DNA of 12,884 nt from JAJZQD01 sp021847735. GTDB lineage: Bacteria > Bacillota > Thermincolia > Thermincolales > UBA2595. The position numbers were made by a program, and so were the translations under genes. Shown here piece by piece: positions 5,715-12,884 of the stretch; within the stretch, counting starts at the first letter, position 1; every line of letters starts with the position of its first letter. The stretch covers positions 1 to 12,884 of the forward strand of contig DAHVYW010000110.1 in assembly GCA_027324025.1 (NCBI GenBank). Reading direction: 5' to 3'. The notes below the pieces were generated by a model. That model had not been told where the DNA came from and did no database searches. It saw only the letters and a program-made list of their open reading frames with translations.

Positions 5715-6413
5715 TTATTTGTAGTCTTTAACCGTTACCTTGGTCATGATGTCACCGATTTGAATCTGTTCAACAGCATCCATACCTGACAAGGTCTGGC
5801 CGAAGACGGTATATCCCCCGTCCAGTTGGGGAAGGTCTGCCAGCGCAATATAGAACTGAGCGTCACCGGTATTTGTATTGGTTCCCTGGGTAGCCATTCC
5901 CAAAGCACCTTTAAGGTGCTTATGCCAGTTGAGTTCTTCCGGTATTCCGTAGCCGAGGCTTCCGGAGCCGTTGGGGTTAGGTGCCCCGCCTTGAACTACA
6001 AAACCCGGTTCAACGCGATGGAAGGTCTTGCCGTTATAATATCCGGACTTGGCTAATTTCTCAAAATTTTTCACTGTTTCAGGGGCTTCCTTGGGAAAAA
6101 GTTCAATATATATTTTTCCATACTTGGTTTCAATCATCGCTGCTTTTTTACCTTTTAACTGGGACTCATCGAAGGGCTTCTGCTTTTTTTCTGCTGCCGG
6201 TGCCTGAGGGCTCTGGTTAGATTGGGTTTCCTGGCTTTTCTGGGCGCTCTGGTTAGCTTGGTCGCTCTGGTCAGTCCGCCCATTCTGGGTTGCTTGCTCG
6301 TTCTGGTTAGTCTGGGTCTGATTGTCAGTGGCCGCCTGTTTGGTACTGCCTCCACACCCGGTTACAGCCAATAACAGCAAAACAACTGCAAAAATAATGG
6401 CTGGTTTTTTCAC
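5715..6413 (-). CDS. Cyclophilin-type peptidyl-prolyl cis-trans isomerase lipoprotein
   Basis: This 232-aa secreted lipoprotein has a lipoprotein signal peptide (1-19) with lipobox AVTGC, the lipidated residue being C20. A low-complexity linker (about 21-80) rich in Gln, Asn, Thr and Ser follows, then a cyclophilin domain (about 90-232). Domain motifs are TKYGKIYIELFPKEAPETVKNF, FHRVEPGFVVQGG (catalytic R133, Q141), ALGMATQGTNTNTGDAQFYI and FGQTLSGMD. It should sit on the outer face of the cytoplasmic membrane and help fold exported proteins. The GTG at 6413 is preferred: GGGAG lies about 10 nt upstream, and the protein then begins MKKPAIIF as usual. The other GTG at 6422 would be only 2-3 nt from that site. 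It ends 20 bp from the convergent thioesterase fragment. Confidence 0.93.
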   Translation of the reverse strand: MKKPAIIFAVVLLLLAVTGCGGSTKQAATDNQTQTNQNEQATQNGRTDQSDQANQSAQKSQETQSNQSPQAPAAEKKQKPFDESQLKGKKAAMIETKYGKIYIELFPKEAPETVKNFEKLAKSGYYNGKTFHRVEPGFVVQGGAPNPNGSGSLGYGIPEELNWHKHLKGALGMATQGTNTNTGDAQFYIALADLPQLDGGYTVFGQTLSGMDAVEQIQIGDIMTKVTVKDYK

Positions 6414-6451
6414 GATAATCACTCTCCCTATATATTAAATACACACTTTTT

Positions 6452-6480
6452 AAGATAACAGATTTTGTCCCATTTGTCAC
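6452..6480 (-). promoter_or_regulatory. Candidate promoter of the cyclophilin gene
   Basis: On the minus strand GTGACA (6475-6480), a 17-nt spacer and TATCTT (6452-6457) resemble a sigma-A promoter (5/6 and 4/6). It lies about 40 nt upstream of the chosen GTG start, in the 140-bp gap divergent to the DUF4855 gene. Assigned by eye. Confidence 0.4.
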
Positions 6481-6553
6481 CTCACAAAAAGCGACTCTTC
6501 ATTCGGTGTCATTTGCCCCCGGCCTGGCATATTGGGTAGTAGGGAGTGATGAT

Positions 6554-7546
6554 ATGGAACCAAAAAATCATATTTTCCTCATGTACTGCGGCTTTGGACC
6601 TGACGGAAAGGAATACCGGAAGTGGACTACCCGCGAAACTGAACCATTGGTGGTCTACAAGGACGGCCAAACTTCAGACTGTTTTTTTCCGGCTTTTCTT
6701 CTTTTAGGCATCAAATCGGGAAAAGGCCGGGCCCTCATTCCGGGGTTTGGCCCGCCTGGCGGCAAAGATGACTGGCTTGCCTGGTTGGAAGACATCTTCC
6801 TGCCGGGGCACAACCTGGAAGCCATCGCCCAAACCGTGGAGGCCTTCAAAGTTCCTCCGGTGGACATCTGGGCAGCCCTCCCCTACCCTGACCCGGACAT
6901 GGGAAATTTCGGGCTTTCGACTGACCGCAGCCTAGACCTGAGCAGTAACGGAGACCGTACGGTGGCCCTAAAATGGTGGATTAACAGGTTTCTGGCCCGT
7001 TGGCACGCCAGGATAAAAGCCAGGGGGTTGGATCGTTTTGTTACTTTACAAGGTTTTTACTGGCCCAGGGAAAGCATGACACCCAGGGACCGCCTCCTGC
7101 TGCCGGCGATAATTCCCCATATCCGCTCTTTAGGCTGCCGGTCCCTTTGGATTCCTTATTATGCTGTAACCCCCTTCCTGAACATCACCAACCCCGGTTT
7201 TGACATCACCATTATACAGCCCAGTTACCTGCAAAATCCGGGTTTAGGGTGGCAGCGCCTGGCCGCTGCCGTTAAGAGGGCCAACAAATACGGGGCCGGC
7301 ATCGAAATAGAATTTGACACCAATGCTGTGTATGAAAACTCACCTGTCCATAAAATTGCTTTGGATTACCTAAACCGCGGCCTGCCCCAGTTCGAAGGGT
7401 ACATGTCACGGAATTTTATAGCCTATTACACCGGCTATAAGACCGTATTAGGTCTCTTTGAAAGCAAAAACCCCCTATATAAATACCTCTACAGGTTTGT
7501 GAAAGGAAGCCTGAAAAAAATCGATTACCCGGGAATCAACTATTAG
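6554..7546 (+). CDS. DUF4855 family protein, TIM-barrel glycosidase-like
   Basis: This 330-aa protein matches DUF4855, a family of unknown activity thought to adopt a glycoside-hydrolase-like barrel. Features recalled for the family are visible: FLMYCGFG near the N-terminus, DWLAWLEDIF, ALPYPDPDMGNFG, TVALKWWINRFLARW, LQGFYWPRES, CRSLWIPYYAV, GFDITIIQPSYL and AGIEIEFD near the C-terminus. The W/Y/D/E-rich strand ends suggest a carbohydrate-binding cleft, and E and D in GIEIEFD could be catalytic, but this is inference. There is no signal peptide from this start, so the protein appears cytoplasmic. The ATG at 6554 follows AGGGAG (6541-6546) by 7 nt; the longer frame from 6506 has no such site. 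It is followed about 100 bp later by the DUF1540 gene in the same direction. Confidence 0.85.
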   Translation: MEPKNHIFLMYCGFGPDGKEYRKWTTRETEPLVVYKDGQTSDCFFPAFLLLGIKSGKGRALIPGFGPPGGKDDWLAWLEDIFLPGHNLEAIAQTVEAFKVPPVDIWAALPYPDPDMGNFGLSTDRSLDLSSNGDRTVALKWWINRFLARWHARIKARGLDRFVTLQGFYWPRESMTPRDRLLLPAIIPHIRSLGCRSLWIPYYAVTPFLNITNPGFDITIIQPSYLQNPGLGWQRLAAAVKRANKYGAGIEIEFDTNAVYENSPVHKIALDYLNRGLPQFEGYMSRNFIAYYTGYKTVLGLFESKNPLYKYLYRFVKGSLKKIDYPGINY

Positions 7547-7644
7547 TAAAGGAACACAACTGGCAGTATTTGACTTGTATAAATTGCCCTCTAAATAATT
7601 ATTATATCTGATAGTAGTAAATAACAGTAACAGGAGATGATTAC

Positions 7645-7839
7645 ATGCCAGATGTAAACTGTACCGTAAACAACTGCAAATACTGGACTGACAAAAATCT
7701 TTGCACTGCCCAGCAAATCGTGGTCCAAAACGATCAATCGGGCGGGTTTACCCAGAATGCCCAGCTAAGCCAACTGCAGGCGACCCCGGCATCTGCAAAA
7801 GATGATACCTGCTGCCAGACCTTCCAGCAAATGAAATAA
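7645..7839 (+). CDS. DUF1540 small cysteine-rich protein
   Basis: This 64-aa protein is a single DUF1540 unit: VNCTVNNCKYW (C6, C11), NLCTAQQI (C20), a Gln-rich middle (about 28-46) and DDTCCQTF (C56, C57). The spaced cysteines suggest a small metal-binding or disulfide-linked fold. The family is common in clostridia and other spore formers and has no established function. The start is well supported: AGGAGATGATTACATG puts a strong site 8-9 nt before the ATG. A strong terminator begins immediately after the stop. It may be transcribed alone or with the DUF4855 gene. Confidence 0.88.
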   Translation: MPDVNCTVNNCKYWTDKNLCTAQQIVVQNDQSGGFTQNAQLSQLQATPASAKDDTCCQTFQQMK

Positions 7840-7840
7840 T

Positions 7841-7885
7841 AAAAACTCCTGCCACGGTGAACGGTTCACCACGGTAGGAGTTTTT
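7841..7885. terminator. Strong intrinsic terminator after the DUF1540 gene, bidirectional in form
   Basis: A 21-position stem pairs 7841-7861 with 7865-7885 around a 3-nt loop (CGG), with one G.T wobble and two mismatches. The stem begins with AAAAACTCCT and ends with AGGAGTTTTT, giving a T-tract on either strand. It starts 1 bp after the DUF1540 stop region and insulates the following MurJ gene. Confidence 0.88.
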
Positions 7886-7987
7886 ATTTGTTTACACCCC
7901 CTTTCGGCACTGCCTTTCTTAAACTCATAACCTCCCTGACAACAGCATAGGAATTATAGATAAATACTTACCAACCGGAGAGTCAAG

Positions 7988-9514
7988 ATGTTCGGAGTCT
8001 CGTTTCGGTGGATAAAAATCTATTCGTCGGTAATCGTAATCTCCCTCATTAGTAAGATAACAGGGTTTTTTCGCGATGCCGTGATTACGGCAAGGTTTGG
8101 CGCCACCCTTGTCACCGATGCGTATGTTGTGGCTTTACTTATTCCGGAAGTCCTGTTCAATATATTCGGTAATTCCCTCACAGCAAATTTTGCCCCCATT
8201 TATTACGAGACAGAACGCCTTAAGAAACACAGGCGTTTTGTCTCAACGCTTTTTTCCCTGTACCTCCTCCTGGCCGGGTTAATTTTCGTCTTCGGGTTCC
8301 GGAATACCAAACTCCTTATCACTATATTCTCATCGGGGTTTGATGGCCAGGCCTTTGACACTACTGCCTTTTTACTGAAAATATTTATGGCCAATGTATT
8401 TTTCATCACTGTCACCTATATCTGCCTGGCGTTCCTGCAAGCCCACAACCAATTCCTCGTTCCGTCAACTATCGGGATATTTTACAACCTCGCTATCATT
8501 GCCAGTATGTGTTACAAAGGGGCCGGCCCGGTCCTGCACATCTTAATCATCGGCACCCTCGCGGGCTACATAACCCAGTTTGCGGTCCAGATGCCCCAGG
8601 CAATTTCCCGGGGCCTGCCCATGCCGACATGGCGTATGCGTCTTACCCCGGAAATTAAAAAATACCTGGTTTTAAGCCTTCCGGTAGCAGTTCTGGCTGT
8701 CCTGGGGCAGTTGAATATTGCCATGGACAACTATTTTGCCTCCCGTTTAAATGAGGGCAGCATCACCACCCTCAACCTTGGCTACCGGGTTCTCATGGGC
8801 ATCTATTCATTATTTATCACAAACACCATGATGATTGTCTATCCGGCCCTTAGCAAGAGCATTGTCCAAAAAGACAGTCACCACACTAAAGCCATCATTC
8901 AGAAAACCACCAACCTCCTGATTATCCTGCTGCTGCCCCTGGCCCTGTATCTGTTCTGCAATGCCGGGCCTTTGATAGACCTGATGTTCAAAAGAGGTGC
9001 CTTCACTGCCAGGCAAAGCGCTTTAACCGCCACGGTTTTTCAGGGGTATATCGTAGGCCTGGTGTTTTTCGCCTTCCGGGACCTCCTCCTCAGGTACTTC
9101 TTTGCTGAACACAATGCCGTAATACCCATGGTAAACGGACTGCTTAACAGCACCCTGAATTTTATTTACCTTGTCGTCATGGTGCCATGTATGGGATTGC
9201 CCGGAGTTTCCTCAGCCACGGCCCTCAGTGCTGTCTCATCGTGCTCTATCCTTTATCTCTGGGCCAGAAAAAAAGCGCCGGCTTTCCGGCAGCTTGAGTT
9301 TACCCGCTTGGGCCTGAAGATACTTTGGGCTTCAGGCCTTTCCGTTTTGGCAATGAATTTGACCAAACCGTTAATCAGTGGGTTTTCACCGGGTGAAACG
9401 GTTTTTTGCCAGTTGTTCCGGCTGGGGGCTGGGTTTGTAGTTTTTTCTGCCTTTTACGGGTTAGTATTTTTGATTATGTTTCGTAAAAAGATTTTTGGTT
9501 TTTTAACCAGGTAA
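7988..9514 (+). CDS. murJ: Lipid II flippase MurJ (MviN family)
   Basis: This 508-aa polytopic membrane protein belongs to the MurJ/MviN branch of the MOP superfamily and would move lipid II across the cytoplasmic membrane for peptidoglycan synthesis. Length and hydrophobic pattern fit about 14 transmembrane helices. Near the N-terminus, SKITGFFRDAVITARFGA carries R29 and D30, matching the functionally important TM1 Arg-Asp of E. coli MurJ, with K23 where an Arg is usual. R267 in TLNLGYRVLMG matches the TM8 arginine. NIFGNSLTANFAPIYYE and PALSKSI are also typical. The ATG at 7988 follows GGAG by 7 nt. No murein operon surrounds it, so it may be a second copy or one devoted to another lipid-linked glycan. 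The VanW gene follows 74 bp later. Confidence 0.93.
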   Translation: MFGVSFRWIKIYSSVIVISLISKITGFFRDAVITARFGATLVTDAYVVALLIPEVLFNIFGNSLTANFAPIYYETERLKKHRRFVSTLFSLYLLLAGLIFVFGFRNTKLLITIFSSGFDGQAFDTTAFLLKIFMANVFFITVTYICLAFLQAHNQFLVPSTIGIFYNLAIIASMCYKGAGPVLHILIIGTLAGYITQFAVQMPQAISRGLPMPTWRMRLTPEIKKYLVLSLPVAVLAVLGQLNIAMDNYFASRLNEGSITTLNLGYRVLMGIYSLFITNTMMIVYPALSKSIVQKDSHHTKAIIQKTTNLLIILLLPLALYLFCNAGPLIDLMFKRGAFTARQSALTATVFQGYIVGLVFFAFRDLLLRYFFAEHNAVIPMVNGLLNSTLNFIYLVVMVPCMGLPGVSSATALSAVSSCSILYLWARKKAPAFRQLEFTRLGLKILWASGLSVLAMNLTKPLISGFSPGETVFCQLFRLGAGFVVFSAFYGLVFLIMFRKKIFGFLTR

Positions 9515-9588
9515 ACTCGTTTTACTAATAATCGACTCTCCTTTAGGGAAAAAATATTTGTAGAAATACTATCCGGGGAGAGGCTAAT

Positions 9589-10476
9589 TTGAAAAAGTAT
9601 TTGTTTAAAAAGTGGTCTGTTTTGTTAATCTGTGGGCTGGCCGCAGCCGTCCTGGCGGGGGCATGGCTGACAAGCCCTTCGTCCTGTAGTGCCGCAAACC
9701 TTAACGGTACCGGGGACAACCAAAGCGTTATACCGTGGGAAAGATCACCGGAATTTCAGCAAGCCGCAAGTATTGCAGGGACCCATATCAGAATGGCTTC
9801 CTTTGTGGCAACCCTGAAGGACCCTCTGCCTGGTGAATTGTTTAATGTGGGCCATGCGGCAAATACCCTTTCCGGCACGGTGGTGCGCCCAGGTGAAATT
9901 TTTTCCCAAAACAGGACCCTTGGCCCTTATACCCTGGCCAAAGGGTACAAAAAAGGCCCCACCTACTCAGGCAACATGGTGATTACCACCATCGGCGGGG
10001 GAGTCTGCAAAATCGCCTCTGTTATGTATAACGTAGTACGGCTCAGTAATTTGCAGGTAGTTGAAAGACACAACCACTCACTGACCGTGCCGTATGTGCC
10101 ACCGGGGCAGGACGCCACCGTATACTTCGGGTGTCGTGACTTCAAGTTTATGAATACCACTGCCGGGCCGGTCATGTTATGGGCCCGGACATACGGGAAC
10201 ACACTATATATGGCCCTATACGGCCAGCAGCTGCCACCAAAGGTGACTTGGCACCACAAAACCCTGAAAAACATAAAAACCCTGACTATTTACCAGTTCA
10301 ATCCCAACCTTCCTCCCGGAACGGAAAGAATTTCAGCGTCGGGTCAGGACGGGATAGTGGTCAAATCGTGGCTAACTGTCAGGTATCATAACGGCAAAGA
10401 GATAACGAGGGACCTGGGGAAAGATTATTACGCCCCAAGTCCCAGGGTAATTGAGAGAGGACCCCGCAAACGGTAG
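9589..10476 (+). CDS. VanW family exported protein with C-terminal G5-like region
   Basis: This 295-aa protein has a basic N-terminus and a hydrophobic signal or anchor (about 8-30), a VanW domain (about 83-215) and a G5-like tail (about 220-290). VanW motifs are TVVRPGEIFSQNRTLGPYTLAKGYKKGP, TTIGGGVCKIASVMYN, ERHNHSLTVPYVPPGQDATVYFG and FMNTTAGPVMLWA. The tail GTERISASGQDGIVVKSWLTVRYHNGKE with a terminal VIERG fits the G5 fold, associated with cell-wall or peptidoglycan binding. The family is named for an accessory gene in some vancomycin clusters; it does not itself show resistance and no van genes are nearby. The TTG start at 9589 is supported by GGGGAG 8 nt upstream. It is probably co-transcribed with murJ and acts in the cell wall. 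Confidence 0.9.
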   Translation: MKKYLFKKWSVLLICGLAAAVLAGAWLTSPSSCSAANLNGTGDNQSVIPWERSPEFQQAASIAGTHIRMASFVATLKDPLPGELFNVGHAANTLSGTVVRPGEIFSQNRTLGPYTLAKGYKKGPTYSGNMVITTIGGGVCKIASVMYNVVRLSNLQVVERHNHSLTVPYVPPGQDATVYFGCRDFKFMNTTAGPVMLWARTYGNTLYMALYGQQLPPKVTWHHKTLKNIKTLTIYQFNPNLPPGTERISASGQDGIVVKSWLTVRYHNGKEITRDLGKDYYAPSPRVIERGPRKR

Positions 10477-10507
10477 CTTTATTTAAGCCCGCGCCTTTAG
10501 CGGTCCG

Positions 10508-12688
10508 CTATTCCTTGTTATTCAGGGCCGCCTTTAAGAGGTCCCCCAGGTTTGTGCCGATTGATTTTTTATCAGAGTAGGTGTCAATCAATTTCTTGTT
10601 AACCCTTCCCCCGTCACGGGCAGTCTGGAGGTCTTCCTTGAACTGGGCCAGTTTTTCCGTGAACCCGCAGTTGCTGCAGCGTACTACTGTACCGGTCTGT
10701 TTTTCCAGAATGGCCATCTTCTTTTTGCACTGGGGGCATCTGAACCAGGAAAGCTGCTGTTCTCCCGCTTCCCTGTGCCCGCACTCCCTGTCAGGGCAAA
10801 CAAGCATCTTACCCTTTTTGCCTTTTACTGCCAACAGATACTGCCCGCAGTCAGGGCATTTCACCCTGGAAATGTTGTCAGCCTTAAACTTAGTTTCACT
10901 TGTTGCCACACCTTTGACCAAGTCTACGGTGTACTGGCGGATTCCGGCCATAAACTTCCCTTTGTTGCCCGTTCCCCGCGCTATGTCGGACAAAACTTGC
11001 TCCCACTTAGCAGTCAGTTCCGGAGACCTTAATTCCGGACTAACAAGGCCGATTAACTGATTACCCTTGGAAGTAGGGACAAGCTCCTTGCCCCGCCGTT
11101 CAACATAATCAGTGTTAATCAGTTTTTCAATTATCTCCGCCCTGGTGGCGGGTGTCCCCAAACCGCCCTTCTTAACGGCTTCCCTCAGTTCCTCGCTATC
11201 AATAAACTTGCCGGGGCTTTCCATAGCTGTAAGTAACGATGCCTCATTATACCGGGCCGGGGGTTTGGTTTGATGTTTATGCACCTTACAGTCCTTGGCC
11301 TGTTTTACATCGCCTTTTTTCTGGGCTTGCAGGACCTGCTCCGGTAAGGAGTTGTCCTTCTCCTCTTCACCTGTATCCGGACTTTTTCCGTAAACGGTTT
11401 TCCATCCTAAATCCCCGATTACCTTTCCCCGGGAGTAGAAACTCTCCCCTGCTGCGGTGGTAACGAGGGTAATGCGCTGGTAGGCCAGGGGTGGATATAA
11501 TGCGGCAATAAACCGCCTGACAATCAGGTCGTATATCTTTCTCTCGTCAGCGTCCAAAACGTTGAGCATCACAGCCTGGTCGGTGGGAATAATAGCATGG
11601 TGGTCAGTGACCCTGCTGTTGTCAACGAGCCTTTTGGTGACCTTAAGGGTTTTGCCCAGCAGGGGTTTGACGAGGGTGGAATACTCTCCGATTGCAATGG
11701 ATTTTAGTCTCCCCGGTAAAGTCGGGACGATGTCAGTAGTAATAAACCGGGAATCCGTACGGGGGTATGTAACCAGCTTGTGTCTTTCGTACAGGAGCTG
11801 AAGAGTTGAGAGAGTTTTTTGGGCAGAAAACCCGTATCTTTTGTTGGCGTCACGCTGTAGCTCAGTCAGGTCATAAGCCAGGGGCGGGAGTTCCGTTTTA
11901 TTTTCTACCTTTAAGTCACTTATCTTTCCCTGGGCTCCCCTGACTTTAGCGGCCAGGGCTTCGGCCCTTGCCTGGTCAAAGAGCCTGCCCTGATGGGAAG
12001 AATCCTGCCAGTCCCCGAAGTATTCCCCAAAGTCCGCCCTTACTGTCCAGTAGTCTTTGGGCACAAATTTTCTGATTTCCTCTTCCCGCCGGACAATCAT
12101 GGCTAACGTGGGGGTTTGCACCCTGCCGGCATTAAGCTGGGCATTATACTTAGTTGTCAGGGCCCTGGTCACATTAAGGCCAATAAGCCAGTCGGCTTCC
12201 GCCCTGCAAACAGCTGAGTCATATAGGTTGTTATATGATGTCCCGGGCCTGAGATTGGCAAAACCCTCTTTAATGGCAGCATCGGTCTGGGATGATATCC
12301 AAAGCCGCTTGAAAGGCTTTTTCCACCTGACTTCTTCCATAATCCACCTGGCCACAAGCTCTCCCTCGCGCCCGGCGTCAGTGGCAATAACCAGTTCGCC
12401 TATATCCGCCCGTTTCATAAGGTTCCTGACAGCATTAAACTGGTGCCCGGTTTGTTTGATTACCTTTAGTTTCATCTGTCCGGGGAGCATAGGCAGGTCT
12501 TCCAGGCGCCATGTCTTGTATTTATTGTCGTAGTCCTCCGGTTCGGCAAGGGTCACCAGGTGCCCGAGGGCCCAGGTAACCACATATTTGGGGCCTTCTA
12601 TATATCCCTTGCCTTTTGTATGACATCCCAGCACCCGGGCTATCTCCCTGGCCACGCTGGGCTTTGCTGCAAGTACAATGCTTTTCAT
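10508..12688 (-). CDS. topB: DNA topoisomerase III (type IA)
   Basis: This 726-aa type IA topoisomerase relaxes negative supercoils and unlinks single-strand-gapped DNA, typically during replication and recombination. The TOPRIM domain spans about 1-150 with K9 region VLAAKPSVAREIA and the acidic motif ATDAGREGE (102-110). LNAGRVQTPTLAMI (185-198) and LVTYPRTDSRF with catalytic Y308 follow, then GGLGTPATRAEIIEKL (508-523). The C-terminus has two four-cysteine zinc modules: C611/C614/C631/C636 and C651/C654/C671/C674. Topo III often lacks zinc fingers in E. coli but clostridial and bacillar forms may carry them. The ATG at 12688 follows GGAGGG by 7 nt; the ATG four bases upstream is out of frame. 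No conjugation or integrative-element genes are visible here, so chromosomal housekeeping is likely. Confidence 0.97.
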   Translation of the reverse strand: MKSIVLAAKPSVAREIARVLGCHTKGKGYIEGPKYVVTWALGHLVTLAEPEDYDNKYKTWRLEDLPMLPGQMKLKVIKQTGHQFNAVRNLMKRADIGELVIATDAGREGELVARWIMEEVRWKKPFKRLWISSQTDAAIKEGFANLRPGTSYNNLYDSAVCRAEADWLIGLNVTRALTTKYNAQLNAGRVQTPTLAMIVRREEEIRKFVPKDYWTVRADFGEYFGDWQDSSHQGRLFDQARAEALAAKVRGAQGKISDLKVENKTELPPLAYDLTELQRDANKRYGFSAQKTLSTLQLLYERHKLVTYPRTDSRFITTDIVPTLPGRLKSIAIGEYSTLVKPLLGKTLKVTKRLVDNSRVTDHHAIIPTDQAVMLNVLDADERKIYDLIVRRFIAALYPPLAYQRITLVTTAAGESFYSRGKVIGDLGWKTVYGKSPDTGEEEKDNSLPEQVLQAQKKGDVKQAKDCKVHKHQTKPPARYNEASLLTAMESPGKFIDSEELREAVKKGGLGTPATRAEIIEKLINTDYVERRGKELVPTSKGNQLIGLVSPELRSPELTAKWEQVLSDIARGTGNKGKFMAGIRQYTVDLVKGVATSETKFKADNISRVKCPDCGQYLLAVKGKKGKMLVCPDRECGHREAGEQQLSWFRCPQCKKKMAILEKQTGTVVRCSNCGFTEKLAQFKEDLQTARDGGRVNKKLIDTYSDKKSIGTNLGDLLKAALNNKE

Positions 12689-12720
12689 TCATTCACCCTC
12701 CGTTGAAAGTATCATAAAAT

Positions 12721-12729
12721 ATTATATCA
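12721..12729 (-). promoter_or_regulatory. Extended -10 promoter of topB
   Basis: On the minus strand TGA-TATAAT gives a perfect extended -10 (TGn plus consensus TATAAT) about 35 nt upstream of the topB start. The -35 position is poor, which is acceptable with an extended -10. Confidence 0.55.
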
Positions 12730-12779
12730 CAGTCCGGCATCGAAAGTAGCCCCTTTGCTTCAGGGAAAAAGCAGGAAGA

Positions 12780-12884
12780 GGCAGGTATATTCCTCCGAGC
12801 GGCAACAACGTCCGCCGTTAAACCACCCCGCTGCGCGGGGAGTTTGACGGCGGACGTCAGACCGCTCTCCGGAACACACCTGCC
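12780..12884 (-). repeat. Dispersed hairpin repeat H2, copy 3 (inverted, diverged)
   Basis: Read on the minus strand this 105-nt element starts with the same 20 bases as copies 1 and 2, GGCAGGTGTGTTCCGGAGAG, and ends with ACCTGCC. Shared blocks are CTGAC followed by TCCGCCG, CCGCGCAGCGGG and GTTGTTGC. The stems are better formed than in the other copies: a 14-bp lower stem with two G.U wobbles, a 9-bp GTCCGCCGT/ACGGCGGAC upper stem and a CCCCGC-GCA-GCGGGG tip. It lies upstream of the topB promoter and may continue beyond the window. Confidence 0.85.

Noticed and set aside
5513..5731. Frameshift restoring the thioesterase C-terminus in another frame
   Set aside because: The alternative frame overlaps the same first-domain DNA and ends at 5731; no second-domain residues are encoded there.
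6506..6553. Longer start of the DUF4855 protein with a possible export signal
   Set aside because: The extra 16 residues have no ribosome binding site and no positive n-region/hydrophobic core; AGGGAG supports the ATG at 6554.
9589..10476. Vancomycin resistance gene
   Set aside because: VanW-family membership alone does not indicate resistance and no vanHAX or vanRS genes are present.
10581..12533. Plus-strand open frames opposite topB (10581-11060, 11562-11801, 12057-12533)
   Set aside because: Antisense shadows of a full-length topoisomerase III with all motifs intact.

Overview
The window looks like chromosomal DNA of an anaerobic, spore-former-type Firmicute of class Clostridia, probably near the Desulfotomaculum/Pelotomaculum/Moorella group. 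The reasons are strong AGGAGG-type ribosome binding sites, frequent TTG and GTG starts, a flavodiiron protein very like Moorella FprA, and DUF1540, DUF4855 and VanW-family proteins. This placement is inferred from protein character only. No rRNA, tRNA, CRISPR array, prophage or intact transposase gene is visible.

Layout, left to right: (1) 44-931 (+), an HD-GYP cyclic-di-GMP phosphodiesterase-like protein. (2) 932-1331, a non-coding block with two 169-bp tandem units made of alternating long hairpins. (3) 1332-2516 (-), flavodiiron protein FprA. (4) 2517-2867, a non-coding block with the fprA promoter and three consecutive strong hairpins; the last resembles the right end/omega-RNA 3' end of an IS200/IS605-TnpB element without its genes. 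(5) 2868-4287 (+), a two-gene unit of a compact site-2 protease and a SanA-like DUF218 membrane protein. (6) 4284-5171 (-), an aldose-1-epimerase-like protein, divergent from (7) 5293-5694 (+), an acyl-ACP thioesterase cut down to its first hotdog domain. (8) 5715-6413 (-), a lipoprotein cyclophilin. (9) 6554-7839 (+), a DUF4855 protein and a DUF1540 protein, closed by a strong terminator. (10) 7988-10476 (+), MurJ and a VanW/G5 protein. (11) 10508-12688 (-), DNA topoisomerase III. (12) 12780-12884, a third, diverged, inverted copy of the hairpin repeat, running to the window edge.

The genes do not form one pathway. The loose theme is cell envelope and stress: membrane proteolysis (site-2 protease), a SanA-like envelope protein, extracytoplasmic protein folding (lipoprotein PPIase), lipid II flipping (MurJ) and a secreted VanW protein. 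FprA adds oxygen/NO detoxification. The most interesting material is non-coding: the dispersed hairpin family, whose three copies keep pairing while the stem sequence changes and whose internal loop is conserved, and the orphan omega-RNA-like hairpin cluster upstream of the site-2 protease.
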